Part shown: piece by piece, positions 16,153-25,643 of the stretch
Layout of the letters: the number at the start of each line of letters is the position of its first letter
Numbering within the stretch: position 1 is the first letter of the stretch
Source of the DNA: Phycisphaerales bacterium
GTDB lineage: Bacteria; Planctomycetota; Phycisphaerae; Phycisphaerales; UBA1924
DNA: 64,000 nt
Direction of reading: 5' to 3'
Assembly: GCA_020849105.1 (NCBI GenBank)
Contig: JADLGW010000012.1
Coordinates: 124,001-188,000, forward strand
Program-made: the position numbers and the translations under genes
Notes under the pieces: generated by a model
Seen by the model: only the letters and a program-made list of their open reading frames with translations
Database searches by the model: none
Told to the model about the DNA's origin: nothing

Positions 16153-18969
16153 GTGGCAAAGAGAGCACCGAAAACCGTTGCCGCAGCGACCGCCGAGCCC
16201 GGCGTGGGCGCCGCCGTGGCCACGCCTGTTGGTCGGGGTCGCGGGGGGCGGGGCGGGCGTGGGGGTCCGATCCGGCGATTTGGGTCCATGTACAAGGCCG
16301 GGGCGGCCAACGGGCGCGACGTCGTCATTGTCGAGTCGCCGGCGAAGGCCAAGACGATCAACAAGTACCTGGGCGGGAAGTACGTCGTGCTGGCGAGCGT
16401 CGGCCACGTCCGCGACCTGCCCAGCAAGAACCCCAAGGGCGTCAAGTCACCGGTGCCCGGTGTAGACCTGGCGCACCGGTTCCACCCGACGTACGAGATT
16501 CTGCCCGGAAAGGAACAGGTCATCAAGGACCTGAAGCGGGCGGCAAAGGACTCGCTGGAGAGCGGCGGTCAGGTGTGGTTCGCGACGGACCTTGACCGTG
16601 AGGGCGAGGCGATCGCCTGGCACCTTGCCCAGGAACTGGGCATCAGGTCCGGCGATGCCAAGCGCGTGATCTTTCCGGCCATTACGAAGGCGGAGATCGA
16701 GAAGGCGTTTCAGCACCCGCACCCGATCGACGAAGACCGGGTGAACGCGCAGCAGGCGCGCCGCGTCCTTGACCGCATCGTCGGGTACCAGGTGTCGCCG
16801 CTGCTGTGGAAGAAGGTTGCCCGCGGGCTGTCGGCCGGGCGCGTGCAGTCGGTGGCGGTCCGGCTCATCGTCGAGCGTGAACGTGAGATTCAGGCGTTCG
16901 CGCCGGATGAGCACTGGGCGATCTCGGCCAACTTCGTGGCGTCGCGGGCGGACGCGGAGAAACTCGGGCCGCAGTGGGCCAGGTTCCTGGCGACACTCGA
17001 CGAGAAGAAGAACCCGCCGACGGTCAAGGCCCAGAATGGGTGGCTGGGCGAGCACGGGGCATTCCGGGCGGAACTGATCGAGATCGGCGGCGAGAAGTTC
17101 GACCCGCGGGTGCCCGGAGCATCCGGCAAGGGCCTTGGCGCCCTGGCCGATTCTGACATCACGCCGACGGTGGTGCTCGCGGCGGAGGCCGCGGGGCTGG
17201 TCAGCATCAAGGGCGAGATCAAGGAGGATCCCCGCGGCAAGGGCCCGGCCCGTTGGCTGCGGACGGTCACGGGGGTTGTCGATCCTGCCACACCGTACAA
17301 GGTGACGGGGATCGAGACGCGCCGCACGACCACCCGCGCGCCGGGGCCCTTTATCACGTCCACACTTCAGCAGGCGGCGTCCAGCAGGCTCGGCTTCGGG
17401 GCGCAGCGGACGATGCGGGCCGCCCAGCAGTTGTACGAGGGGGTGGAGGTCCCCGGTGAGGGGCCGGTGGGCCTGATCACATACATGCGCACCGACTCGA
17501 CGCATCTCTCGGGCGAGGCGATCGGCATGGCCCGCGAGTACATCGGTCGCACCTACGGCGACAGGTATCTGCCGGAGAAGCCCAACTTCTTCTCCTCGAG
17601 CAACAAGGCGGCGCAGGAAGCCCACGAGGCGATCCGACCGACGTCCCTCGCGCACCCGCCCGGCCGCGTGCGCTCGGCCCTCAAGCCGGACCAGTTGCGC
17701 CTGTACACGTTGATCTGGGAGCGCTTCGTCGCCTGCCAGATGACCCCGGCACAGTGGGACTCGACGGCGGTGGCCATCGTCGGAGGGAAGGACCCGACGC
17801 GGCCGGTCACCTTCCGTGCGACCGGCCGTGTCCTGGCGTTCGACGGGTTCTACAAGGTTGCGGGCGTGCCGCGGGCCGCCGATGAGCAGACGCTGCCCGT
17901 GCTGAGCGGGGGCAAGCCCGTCAGCCCGGTGTCGATGGAGGTCCAGCAGAAGTTCACGTCGCCCCCGCCGAGGTACACGGAGGCATCGCTGATCAAGATG
18001 CTGGAATCCGAGGGCATCGGGCGGCCCAGCACCTACGCATCGATCATCGGGGTCATCCAGGACCGCAAGTATGTGGAGCAACTGGAGCGCCGCTTTCACG
18101 CGACGGACCTGGGCGAGGTGGTGACGGATAAGTTGGTCGAAGCCTTCCCGCGGATCATGGACGTGGGCTATACGCGGGAGATGGAGGCCGAACTCGATAA
18201 GGTCGAGGAGGACCGGATCGACTGGGTGCAGATGCTGACCCGGTTCTACGGACCGTTCAAGGAGAGCCTGGAGCACGCCCTCGAAAACCTCGGCCACGCC
18301 AAGGCCGAGACCGTGCCGGCCCCCGCCGAGTACAGGTGCGAGAAGTGCGGCGCGCCCCTGGTCTACCGATTCGGGAAGAACGGGCGGTTTCTGTCGTGTT
18401 CGCGCTACCCGGACTGCGACTACGCCAGCCCGATCGATCGCGAAGGACGCCCGCGCCCGGCCGCGGGAGCGGTGGACGTGGCGTGCCCGCGCTGCGGCTC
18501 GCCCATGACCAGCAGGGTCGGGCGCTTCGGCCCGTTCCTGGGTTGCTCGAAGTACAACGACAAGACCGATCCGTGCCAGGGAATCCTGAACCTCGACCGC
18601 ACGGGGCACGTCGTCGCCCCGAGCCCGCCGCCGCTCGTCACCGACCTGCCCTGCCCGGCGTGCGGCTCACCCCTGAACCTCCGCGGCGGGGTACGAGGGC
18701 CCTGGCTCGGATGCTCGAAGTTTCCGAAGTGCCGCGGGCGCGGCAAGTGGGCCGACCTGCCGGAGGCCACACGCAAGGGGCTGGAAGCGGCGCTCGCGGC
18801 CCATGACACGGCGAACCCGGTGCCGATCATCCGCACGCTCACCGGGCGGGCGCTGACCGACCCGAAGGGCAAACCGCTGCCGGATGCGCCCACCGTCACC
18901 GCGCTCGGCGCCGGGAACGGCGATGGTGCGGCGGAAGAGTTGCCCGAGGACGCCGGAGCGAGCGAGTAG
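16153..18969 (+). CDS. topA: DNA topoisomerase I TopA
   Basis: Type IA topoisomerase relaxing negative supercoils. I place the start at GTG 16153, giving VAKRAPKTVAAA, because GAGGGAGG lies about ten bases upstream; the frame runs further back without a better site. A basic, Gly/Arg-rich N-terminal tail (about residues 1-55) precedes the Toprim domain (DVVIVESPAKAKTINKYLGG; ATDLDREGEAIAWHL). The active-site tyrosine is in GLITYMRTDST (about Y444). Three C-terminal zinc ribbons follow: CEKCGAPL/CSRYPDC, CPRCGSPM/CSKYNDKTDPC and CPACGSPL/CSKFPKC. 938 aa is at the long end for the family. Confidence 0.96.
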   Translation: MAKRAPKTVAAATAEPGVGAAVATPVGRGRGGRGGRGGPIRRFGSMYKAGAANGRDVVIVESPAKAKTINKYLGGKYVVLASVGHVRDLPSKNPKGVKSPVPGVDLAHRFHPTYEILPGKEQVIKDLKRAAKDSLESGGQVWFATDLDREGEAIAWHLAQELGIRSGDAKRVIFPAITKAEIEKAFQHPHPIDEDRVNAQQARRVLDRIVGYQVSPLLWKKVARGLSAGRVQSVAVRLIVEREREIQAFAPDEHWAISANFVASRADAEKLGPQWARFLATLDEKKNPPTVKAQNGWLGEHGAFRAELIEIGGEKFDPRVPGASGKGLGALADSDITPTVVLAAEAAGLVSIKGEIKEDPRGKGPARWLRTVTGVVDPATPYKVTGIETRRTTTRAPGPFITSTLQQAASSRLGFGAQRTMRAAQQLYEGVEVPGEGPVGLITYMRTDSTHLSGEAIGMAREYIGRTYGDRYLPEKPNFFSSSNKAAQEAHEAIRPTSLAHPPGRVRSALKPDQLRLYTLIWERFVACQMTPAQWDSTAVAIVGGKDPTRPVTFRATGRVLAFDGFYKVAGVPRAADEQTLPVLSGGKPVSPVSMEVQQKFTSPPPRYTEASLIKMLESEGIGRPSTYASIIGVIQDRKYVEQLERRFHATDLGEVVTDKLVEAFPRIMDVGYTREMEAELDKVEEDRIDWVQMLTRFYGPFKESLEHALENLGHAKAETVPAPAEYRCEKCGAPLVYRFGKNGRFLSCSRYPDCDYASPIDREGRPRPAAGAVDVACPRCGSPMTSRVGRFGPFLGCSKYNDKTDPCQGILNLDRTGHVVAPSPPPLVTDLPCPACGSPLNLRGGVRGPWLGCSKFPKCRGRGKWADLPEATRKGLEAALAAHDTANPVPIIRTLTGRALTDPKGKPLPDAPTVTALGAGNGDGAAEELPEDAGASE

Positions 18970-18971
18970 CC

Positions 18972-19367
18972 ATGCGCGGCTGGGTCATCGCGCTCGTCAT
19001 CCTCCCGTGCATCTTCGGGCTGGACGTGCTCATCATCACGACGCTGATGCGCACCGGCTGGTCGCGCCTGACGCAGGGCTTCCCGGCCTCGCCCATCGGC
19101 CCCGGCGCGGTCCGTCGCAACTTCCAGAGTTTCGCGGCCGGAATGTACAACCTGGGGTTCTGCGTGCATGTGGCCGTGGACGAGAACTACCTGCACCTGC
19201 TGCCGGCCCGCGTCATCCGCTGGAGCGGCGGAAAGGCGTCGAGCGTCCCGTGGGAATCCGTCGTTCTCGTAAAACCGGGCGCCCGCGTGACAAGGGTCCG
19301 GATCGGCAGTTCCGTGATCTCCGGACCGACCTGGTGCCTGGAGATGGCGACGCCCGCGGCTTCCTAG
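18972..19367 (+). CDS. Small membrane-anchored protein, unknown
   Basis: A 131-aa protein beginning two bases after the topA stop. A hydrophobic N-terminus (about residues 4-25, WVIALVILPCIFGLDVLIIT) is followed by a compact domain with the order HLLPARVIRW...SSVPWESVVLV. That pattern, a membrane segment followed by a pleckstrin-like small beta domain, is common for uncharacterised bacterial proteins, but I cannot name the family. Confidence 0.7.
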   Translation: MRGWVIALVILPCIFGLDVLIITTLMRTGWSRLTQGFPASPIGPGAVRRNFQSFAAGMYNLGFCVHVAVDENYLHLLPARVIRWSGGKASSVPWESVVLVKPGARVTRVRIGSSVISGPTWCLEMATPAAS

Positions 19368-19375
19368 AATGGGCG

Positions 19376-19582
19376 ATGGGGCGATCGGCGATTCTGTACA
19401 CAGTCATGGCCGTTGCCCTGGTGGCCGGAACCGTCATTGCGCTGGCCTGGTGGTCGCTGGCCGATAAGTTCTTTCCGGGCGCCAACCGTTCGACCGGGCA
19501 GGGTTTGCCACGAGGCCCGCGGTCCGGCGCCCCCAGACCGACGATCGTGAGGGAGTCCGAGGCGCCCCCGCCCCGGGGGTAG
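19376..19582 (+). CDS. Small single-pass membrane protein, 68 aa
   Basis: ATG start eight bases after the preceding stop. One predicted transmembrane helix (about residues 7-27, LYTVMAVALVAGTVIALAWW) and a Pro/Arg-rich tail (RGPRSGAPRPTIVRESEAPPPRG). No recognisable family; accepted because of the clear helix and tight spacing. Confidence 0.5.
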   Translation: MGRSAILYTVMAVALVAGTVIALAWWSLADKFFPGANRSTGQGLPRGPRSGAPRPTIVRESEAPPPRG

Positions 19583-19663
19583 CAGCCCGTTACAAAGCAG
19601 TTACAGGCAGGACTGAGGTTCGGGCGTCTCATTGTGCGGCTGTATTCGCACAGGAGCCCGCCC

Positions 19664-22081
19664 ATGCTCACGACCCTCGGCCGACTCGCCCGCACAGTAG
19701 CCATGGTTCTCCCGATCGCGCTGACCGCCCGGGCCGCGCCCGCCCAGGTGACGGTGGGGCGTGCCGACGACGTGATTGTCGTGATGCCGCAGAACAGCCG
19801 GGTTCTGTGGCGTCAGGGGCATCCCCGGCGCGAGCCGCAGCCGGTCACGCTGAAATCGGTCGCCGCCGACGTGCAGGTGAACGACCAGGTTTCGACGACC
19901 ACACTGGTGATGACGCTGGCGAACTCGGGCGGCTCGCCGATGGAGGCGCAGGTGCTCGTCCCCGTCCCGGACGGGGCCACCATCCGCTCGTTCCAACTCG
20001 ACTCGCTGGGGTCCGAGCCGACCGCCAAACTCCTGCCCCGGGACGAGGCCCGACGCGTCTACACCTCGATCGTCGCGGGGATGAAGGACCCCGGGCTGCT
20101 CGAGTTCATCAACTGCTCACTCATCCGCTCCAGCGTCTTCCCGATCCCCGCCGGCGGCGAGAACACGGTGCGCCTGACGTACGAGGTGATCCTCCAGGCC
20201 GACGGCGACCGCGTGGACTATGTGCTGCCGCGCACCGAGGCCCTTACGCCCACCGGCGTCGTGTGGACACTGTCCATGGACATCCGCAGCACGCGCCCGA
20301 TCTCGACCGTGTATTCCCCGAGCCACGACCTGGTGACGCAGCGCGTGGACGCGGGGCACGTCATCGTGAAGGCGACGGCCCAGTCCGCGGCCAACCCCGG
20401 CTCGTTCCGCGTGTCGTACCTCCAGCAGCCCGCGGGCGCGGACGCCGTATCGGCCACGCTGCTCACGTACCCGGACCCGGAACTGGGCAAGGACGGCGGG
20501 TACTTCCTGCTGCTCGCCGGCTTGCCCGCCGAACCCGCCAGGGACCGCGCGCCCGTAAAGCGCGAGGTGACGATCGTCATCGACCGCTCCGGCTCGATGC
20601 GCGGCGAGAAGATGGACCAGGCCCGTGAGGCCTGCCGCCAGGTCGTCGAGGGGCTGCACGACGGCGAGTTCTTCAACATCATCGACTATTCGGACTCCAT
20701 CGCCAGTTTCAGCGATTGGCCGGTCGCCAAGAGCAAGGAGAGCATCGAGAAGGCCCGGGCGTACATCGCCGCACTGACCGCCAACGGCGGGACGAACATC
20801 CACGACGCGCTGCTCGAGGCCCTGCGCCAGGAGCCGACGCCGGGCACGCTGCCGGTGGTCCTCTTCCTGACCGACGGGCTGCCGACGGTGGGGCAGACAA
20901 GCGAGGTCGCCATCCGCGAGGCGGCGGAGAAGGCCAACACCGCCCACCGCCGCATCTTCTCCTTCGGCGTCGGGTTCGACGTGAACGCCCCGCTGCTGAC
21001 GGGCGTCGCCAAGGCGGCCCGCGGCACGAGCACGTTTGTCCTGCCCGAGGAGGACGTGGAGGTGAAGGTTGGGCAGGTGTTCCGCCGGCTCTCCGGGCCG
21101 GTCCTGGACACGCCGAAACTGACCGCCGTCGTGGTCCCGCAGGGGGGGGTCGCGATGCGTCCGATCCGCGAGGTGCAGCCGGGGACGCTCCCGGACCTGT
21201 TCGAGGGCGACCAACTGGTCGTGCTCGGGCAATACACGGACGACTCCGCGAAGCGGCTCGTGCTCGAGGGCAACTACCTGGGCGAGCCGAGGCGCTTCGA
21301 GTTCTCGTTCGATACGTCGAAGGCATCGGCCCGCAACAGTTTCGTGCCGCGACTCTGGGCGACGCGGAAGATCGGCTCACTTCTGGAAGAAATCCGTCAG
21401 GCGGGCGCCGCGGCGGTCGTCATGCCGGGCGTCACGCCGACCGAGAACCCGCGCACGAAAGAACTCGTGGACGAGGTGGTCCGGCTCTCGACGAAATGGG
21501 GCATCCTGACGGAGTACACCGCGTTCCTCGCGGTCGAGCCCGAGCAACTCACGCGGGCCGGGCTCGGCGCCGGCCGCTACGAGATCAGCGGCGGGGCGGG
21601 CGACGGTAAGGACCTCTACCTGCTGGCGCCGCAGGAGGCCGCCGCCCCGGCCGCACGCATGGACGAAGCGCAGGTCCGCAAGAGCGCCGGTGCCAACATC
21701 CAGGCCCGGGTCGTCGCCGGGCGGCTCGGCAAGGAGGCGGTGAACCAGGACATGAACCTGGTCGCGCAGGCCGCCGCCACGTGCGAGAACAAACTCAACA
21801 CCTTCTGGACCGCCGACATGAAGAAAGTCGGGGTGCTCTCGGTCTGCCAGGTTGCCGACCGCACGCTCTACCAGCGCGGCACGCGCTGGGTGGACAGCCG
21901 GGTGCTGAAGGATGAGAACGAGGCCCCGCAGCGCACCGTCGAGTTCGCGTCCGACGAATACCACGAGATCGTCACGGACCTGGCGAAAGCGAACCGGCAG
22001 GGGATGCTCGCGCTCGGCGGCGACGTGTACCTGCTGTACCGAGGCCAGCGCGTGCTCGTGAAGGGGCCGGCGACCGAGTGA
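19664..22081 (+). CDS. Secreted VIT + von Willebrand factor A domain protein
   Basis: An 805-aa exported protein. I use ATG 19664 with CAGGAG seven bases upstream rather than GTG 19634. A signal peptide (about residues 1-28) leads into a VIT domain (about 40-165) containing the typical MEAQVLVPVPDGATIRSF, and then a vWA domain with MIDAS residues in VIDRSGSMRGEKM (about 305) and FLTDGLPTVGQTSEV. Such inter-alpha-trypsin-inhibitor-like proteins bind metal-dependent protein ligands on cell surfaces. The C-terminal ~250 aa contain no named domain to me. It is the first of five + strand genes ending in a two-component system. Confidence 0.9.
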   Translation: MLTTLGRLARTVAMVLPIALTARAAPAQVTVGRADDVIVVMPQNSRVLWRQGHPRREPQPVTLKSVAADVQVNDQVSTTTLVMTLANSGGSPMEAQVLVPVPDGATIRSFQLDSLGSEPTAKLLPRDEARRVYTSIVAGMKDPGLLEFINCSLIRSSVFPIPAGGENTVRLTYEVILQADGDRVDYVLPRTEALTPTGVVWTLSMDIRSTRPISTVYSPSHDLVTQRVDAGHVIVKATAQSAANPGSFRVSYLQQPAGADAVSATLLTYPDPELGKDGGYFLLLAGLPAEPARDRAPVKREVTIVIDRSGSMRGEKMDQAREACRQVVEGLHDGEFFNIIDYSDSIASFSDWPVAKSKESIEKARAYIAALTANGGTNIHDALLEALRQEPTPGTLPVVLFLTDGLPTVGQTSEVAIREAAEKANTAHRRIFSFGVGFDVNAPLLTGVAKAARGTSTFVLPEEDVEVKVGQVFRRLSGPVLDTPKLTAVVVPQGGVAMRPIREVQPGTLPDLFEGDQLVVLGQYTDDSAKRLVLEGNYLGEPRRFEFSFDTSKASARNSFVPRLWATRKIGSLLEEIRQAGAAAVVMPGVTPTENPRTKELVDEVVRLSTKWGILTEYTAFLAVEPEQLTRAGLGAGRYEISGGAGDGKDLYLLAPQEAAAPAARMDEAQVRKSAGANIQARVVAGRLGKEAVNQDMNLVAQAAATCENKLNTFWTADMKKVGVLSVCQVADRTLYQRGTRWVDSRVLKDENEAPQRTVEFASDEYHEIVTDLAKANRQGMLALGGDVYLLYRGQRVLVKGPATE

Positions 22082-22090
22082 TCGCTCACA

Positions 22091-22113
22091 GTGGCACCGG
22101 CTTCCAGCCGGTG
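22091..22113. repeat. Intergenic short palindrome
   Basis: Perfect arms CACCGGCT and AGCCGGTG around TCC, in the 60-base gap between the VIT/vWA and vWA genes. A member of the scattered family described elsewhere in this window. Confidence 0.65.
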
Positions 22114-22141
22114 AGAGAACATGCTCTCGAAGGGATGACAC

Positions 22142-23326
22142 ATGAACCGCACTCTCCGTACGTCCGCAGTTTCGATCCTGACCCTTGCAGCCCTTGGCGG
22201 GACCGCCGGCGCGCAGCACGAGCCGATCGCACCTCCGATTCCCGCCGCCGCGCCGGCGACCGAGGGGGCCCGCATCGACGTGGTATTCGTGCTCGACTCG
22301 ACCGGCTCGATGGGCGGGCTGATCGAGGGCGCGAAGCAGAAGATCTGGGCGATCGCCAACCAGGTCGCCACGGCCAAGCCCCGCCCGCGCATCCGCATGG
22401 CCCTGGTCACCTACCGCGACCGCGGCGACTCCTATGTCACGCGGGTCACGCCGCTGACCGACGACCTGGACGCTCTTTACTCGGACCTGACGAGGGTCAC
22501 GGCCGACGGCGGCGGCGACGGGCCCGAGAGCGTGAACCAGGCCCTAAATGAGGCCGTGACGAAGATCGCGTGGGACGCCTCCGCCCCGAACTACCTCAAA
22601 CTCGTCTATCTCGTCGGCGACGCCCCGCCGCACATGGACTACGACCAGGACGTCAAGTACCTCGATTCGTGCAGGCTCGCGGCAGCCGCGGGCATCACCG
22701 TCAACACGATCCAGTGCGGCTCGCAGTCCGACACGGCGGCGATCTGGCAGGAGATCGCCCGCTCCGCCGAGGGCGAGTACTTCCAGATCGACCAGGGCGG
22801 GGGGATGACGGCGGTCGCGACGCCGTACGACGCGGACCTGGCCCGCCTCGGCACGGAACTGGAGGCGACGGTCGTCGCGTACGGCAGCATCGAGCAGCAG
22901 ACGCGGCAGACCGCGAAGATGCAGGCCGCCGAGACCCTCTCGGCCGCCGCCCCCGCCCGTCCCGAGGCCGCCGCCGAGAGGGCCGCGTACAAGGCATCCG
23001 GCGCCGGGCGTGCGAGCCTGACCGGCGCCTACGACCTGGTGCAGGCGTGCAAGGACGGCACGGTCAAACTCGCCGACCTGAAGGACGAGGAACTCCCCGA
23101 GCAGATGCGCTCGATGTCGAGCGCCGAGCAGGCCGCGTACATCGCCCGCCAGTCCGCCGCCCGCGACGAGTGCTCGGCCCGGATCAACGACCTCAGCGCC
23201 AAGCGGCAATCATTCCTGCGTGAGCAGGCCGCCACGGGCGGCGCCGCCGACTCCTTCGACCTCCGGGTGCTCCAGGCCCTGAAAGCCCAGGCCGCTCGCC
23301 GCGGCATCTCGTACGAGACCAAGTGA
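22142..23326 (+). CDS. Secreted von Willebrand factor A domain protein
   Basis: A 394-aa exported protein with a signal peptide cleaved near TAGAQ. The vWA domain starts at about residue 45 with VVFVLDSTGSMGGLIEGAK (complete MIDAS DxSxS-type, here DSTGS), then RMALVTYRDRGDSYVTR and LVYLVGDAPPHMDYDQD. The last ~130 residues are helical and Ala/Gln/Glu-rich, likely an extended or coiled-coil tail. Domain order resembles vWA proteins seen beside VIT proteins in other planctomycetes. Probably works with its neighbours at 19664 and 23371. Confidence 0.88.
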   Translation: MNRTLRTSAVSILTLAALGGTAGAQHEPIAPPIPAAAPATEGARIDVVFVLDSTGSMGGLIEGAKQKIWAIANQVATAKPRPRIRMALVTYRDRGDSYVTRVTPLTDDLDALYSDLTRVTADGGGDGPESVNQALNEAVTKIAWDASAPNYLKLVYLVGDAPPHMDYDQDVKYLDSCRLAAAAGITVNTIQCGSQSDTAAIWQEIARSAEGEYFQIDQGGGMTAVATPYDADLARLGTELEATVVAYGSIEQQTRQTAKMQAAETLSAAAPARPEAAAERAAYKASGAGRASLTGAYDLVQACKDGTVKLADLKDEELPEQMRSMSSAEQAAYIARQSAARDECSARINDLSAKRQSFLREQAATGGAADSFDLRVLQALKAQAARRGISYETK

Positions 23327-23370
23327 CACTCACCGGCCGACACGAGGAAGGCCGATCCAAAGGAGAGGAC

Positions 23371-24924
23371 ATGAACCTGACCCGCCGAATCACGCCGCTC
23401 GTCCTCGCCCTGTCCGCCGGGGTGGCCGCCGCCCAGTTGCGGGAGGGGGACTCGACTTCGCTCACGATCTACTCGGTCGCGGAGCCCGGCGCCGTGCCCG
23501 TCTCCCTCTACCGCCCGGTTCCGCCGTCGCTCCAGGGCGCGGCCCGCCCGAACTACGACCCCCGCTACGGCTATTACCCGCAGCCGCAGGGCGTCCCGGG
23601 GTACGCGGTGGTGCGCCAGGACCGCACGCTCGACATCGCCAAGGGTCGCTCCACGCTTACATTCGACGGCGTGGCGGCGCTGATCGAGCCGACGACGGTG
23701 ATGTTCGCGTCGCTCACGGACCCCGCCGGCACGTCCGTAATCGAGCAGAACTACCAGTTCGACCTCGCCAGCCCGCAGAAGATGCTCGAGCGCTATGTCG
23801 GCAAGCAGGTCTCGATCGACGGGATCGACGGCGAGTTGCTCTCGGCATCAGGAGGCGTGCTCATCCGCGAGCCCAGCGGCAAGGTGCGTTGGAACCAGTC
23901 GTTCAACACGATCACGTTCCCGTCGCTCGCCGATGGGATGGTGCTGAAACCGACGCTGGTGTGGGACGTCTCCTCCGACAAGGGCGGGCCGCAGCGCACC
24001 CGCGTGTCCTACCAGACCGAGGGCATCACATGGTGGTCCGACTACAACTTCACCTGGAAGCCCGGGAAAGATGCGAACGCCGGGAGCCTGGACGTTGGTG
24101 CGTGGGTCAGCATCCTGAACCAGTCCGGGGCGGCATATCCGGACGCCCAACTGAAACTCATCGCCGGTGATGTCCACCGCGCCCCGCCGCCGGGGCAGAA
24201 CTACCCCGCCTCGGCCCCGGCACGCCGGGAAATGGCGGCCGACCAGGACGGCGCGGGCTTTCAGGAGAAGGCGTTCTTCGAGTACCACCTCTACACGCTC
24301 GGGCGCCCCACGACGATCCCGGAGAACTCGACCAAGCAGGTCGAACTCTTCGAGACCGCCCGCGACGTCCCCGCGAAGAAGGTGCTGGTGTATTACGGCA
24401 CGCCGGGCTGGCAGTCGTTCTTCTCGTCGCCCGCGACGGACCGCGACCTGGGGATGCAGTCCAGCAAGAAGGTCGACGTCTACCTCACGTTCAAGAACTC
24501 CAAGGAGAACGGCATGGGGATGCCGCTGCCCTCGGGGCGAATCCGCGTGAACCAACTTGACGACGCGGGCGGCTCGCTCGAGTTCATCGGGGAGGACGTC
24601 ATCGACCACACGCCCAGGGACGAGAACGTGCTGGTGAAGATGGGCGAGGCCTTCGACGTGGTCGGCGAGCGCACGCAGACAGACTTTGCCGTCAACCTCG
24701 ACCAGGACTGGATGACCGAGACCATCGAGATCAAGATCCGCAACCACAAGGCGGAACCCGTTGATGTCATCGTCAAGGAGAGCCTGTACCGCTGGGTGAA
24801 CTGGGAGATCGTCGAGAAGTCCCAGGCGTTCGAGAAGCAGGATTCGCGGACGATCCACTTCCCCGTCCGCGTCGAGCCGGACAAGGAGGTCACGGTGCGG
24901 TACAAGGTCAAGTACACCTGGTAG
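23371..24924 (+). CDS. Secreted DUF4139-like protein
   Basis: A 517-aa exported protein; ATG 23371 is chosen because AGGAGAG lies just upstream and a signal peptide (LTRRITPLVLALSAGVAAAQ) follows at once. The pattern VRQDRTLDIAKGRSTLTFDGV near residue 90, the central YQTEGITWWSDYNFTWKPG and the C-terminal VRYKVKYTW fit mucoidy-inhibitor/DUF4139-type proteins, which adopt beta-rich folds. The name is from overall pattern, not a strict motif. It is nine bases from the response regulator, so the envelope proteins and the sensor system likely share a transcript. Confidence 0.75.
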   Translation: MNLTRRITPLVLALSAGVAAAQLREGDSTSLTIYSVAEPGAVPVSLYRPVPPSLQGAARPNYDPRYGYYPQPQGVPGYAVVRQDRTLDIAKGRSTLTFDGVAALIEPTTVMFASLTDPAGTSVIEQNYQFDLASPQKMLERYVGKQVSIDGIDGELLSASGGVLIREPSGKVRWNQSFNTITFPSLADGMVLKPTLVWDVSSDKGGPQRTRVSYQTEGITWWSDYNFTWKPGKDANAGSLDVGAWVSILNQSGAAYPDAQLKLIAGDVHRAPPPGQNYPASAPARREMAADQDGAGFQEKAFFEYHLYTLGRPTTIPENSTKQVELFETARDVPAKKVLVYYGTPGWQSFFSSPATDRDLGMQSSKKVDVYLTFKNSKENGMGMPLPSGRIRVNQLDDAGGSLEFIGEDVIDHTPRDENVLVKMGEAFDVVGERTQTDFAVNLDQDWMTETIEIKIRNHKAEPVDVIVKESLYRWVNWEIVEKSQAFEKQDSRTIHFPVRVEPDKEVTVRYKVKYTW

Positions 24925-24932
24925 GAGACCGC

Positions 24933-25643
24933 GTGCCGCTGGCCACCCTCCTTGTCGTCGAGGACGACCACGCCATCCGGCGCGGGCTCGTCGATGCGCT
25001 CACGTTCCACGCGTACGCCGTGCGCGAGGCGGCCGACGGCCGGGCGGGCCTCGACGCCGCGCTCGCCGAGGGCGTGGACCTGGTGCTGCTGGACGTGCTG
25101 ATGCCCAAGATGGACGGGCTGGCGGTGATCGCCGAACTCCGACGGGCCCGCCCGACGCTCCCGGTGATCTTCCTGACCGCGCGCGGGCAGGAGGAGGACC
25201 GCGTGCGGGGCCTCAAACTCGGGGCCGACGATTACGTCGTCAAGCCGTTCGGCATCGGCGAACTCCTCGCCCGCGTGGAGGCGGTGCTCCGCCGCTCACC
25301 CGAGCGTCCCGCGCGCGTCGAAAAACTCACCATCGCGGGCCGCCGCGTGGACTTCCAGCGCCGCGAGGTCACGCTCCCCGACGGCACGCGGGTCGAACTC
25401 ACGCCGCGTGAGTCCGAAGTCCTTCAATACCTCGCGGGCAGTCGCGGGCGCGCCGTCGCGCGCGAAGAACTGCTCTCGCGCGTCTGGGGCGTGGACCCCC
25501 GCGGCATGAGCACTCGCACCGTGGACATGACCGTCGCCCGCCTGCGCGAACTCCTGCGCGACGACCCCGACAGCCCCGGCGTCATCGCGACCGTCCGAGG
25601 CAAGGGGTACATGCTGGCCGCGGAGCCCGCGGCACCGCCATGA
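24933..25643 (+). CDS. OmpR/PhoB-family response regulator
   Basis: A 236-aa two-domain regulator with GTG start. The receiver domain shows acidic residues E10, D11 and D12, the phosphoacceptor D54 in LLDVLMPK, and the conserved Lys in DDYVVKPF. The C-terminal winged helix (about 130-230) has the family ending RVWGVDPRGMSTRTVDMTVARLR and TVRGKGYML. The stop overlaps the kinase start (ATGA). The natural targets are unknown; autoregulation of this operon is plausible but not shown. Confidence 0.95.
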   Translation: MPLATLLVVEDDHAIRRGLVDALTFHAYAVREAADGRAGLDAALAEGVDLVLLDVLMPKMDGLAVIAELRRARPTLPVIFLTARGQEEDRVRGLKLGADDYVVKPFGIGELLARVEAVLRRSPERPARVEKLTIAGRRVDFQRREVTLPDGTRVELTPRESEVLQYLAGSRGRAVAREELLSRVWGVDPRGMSTRTVDMTVARLRELLRDDPDSPGVIATVRGKGYMLAAEPAAPP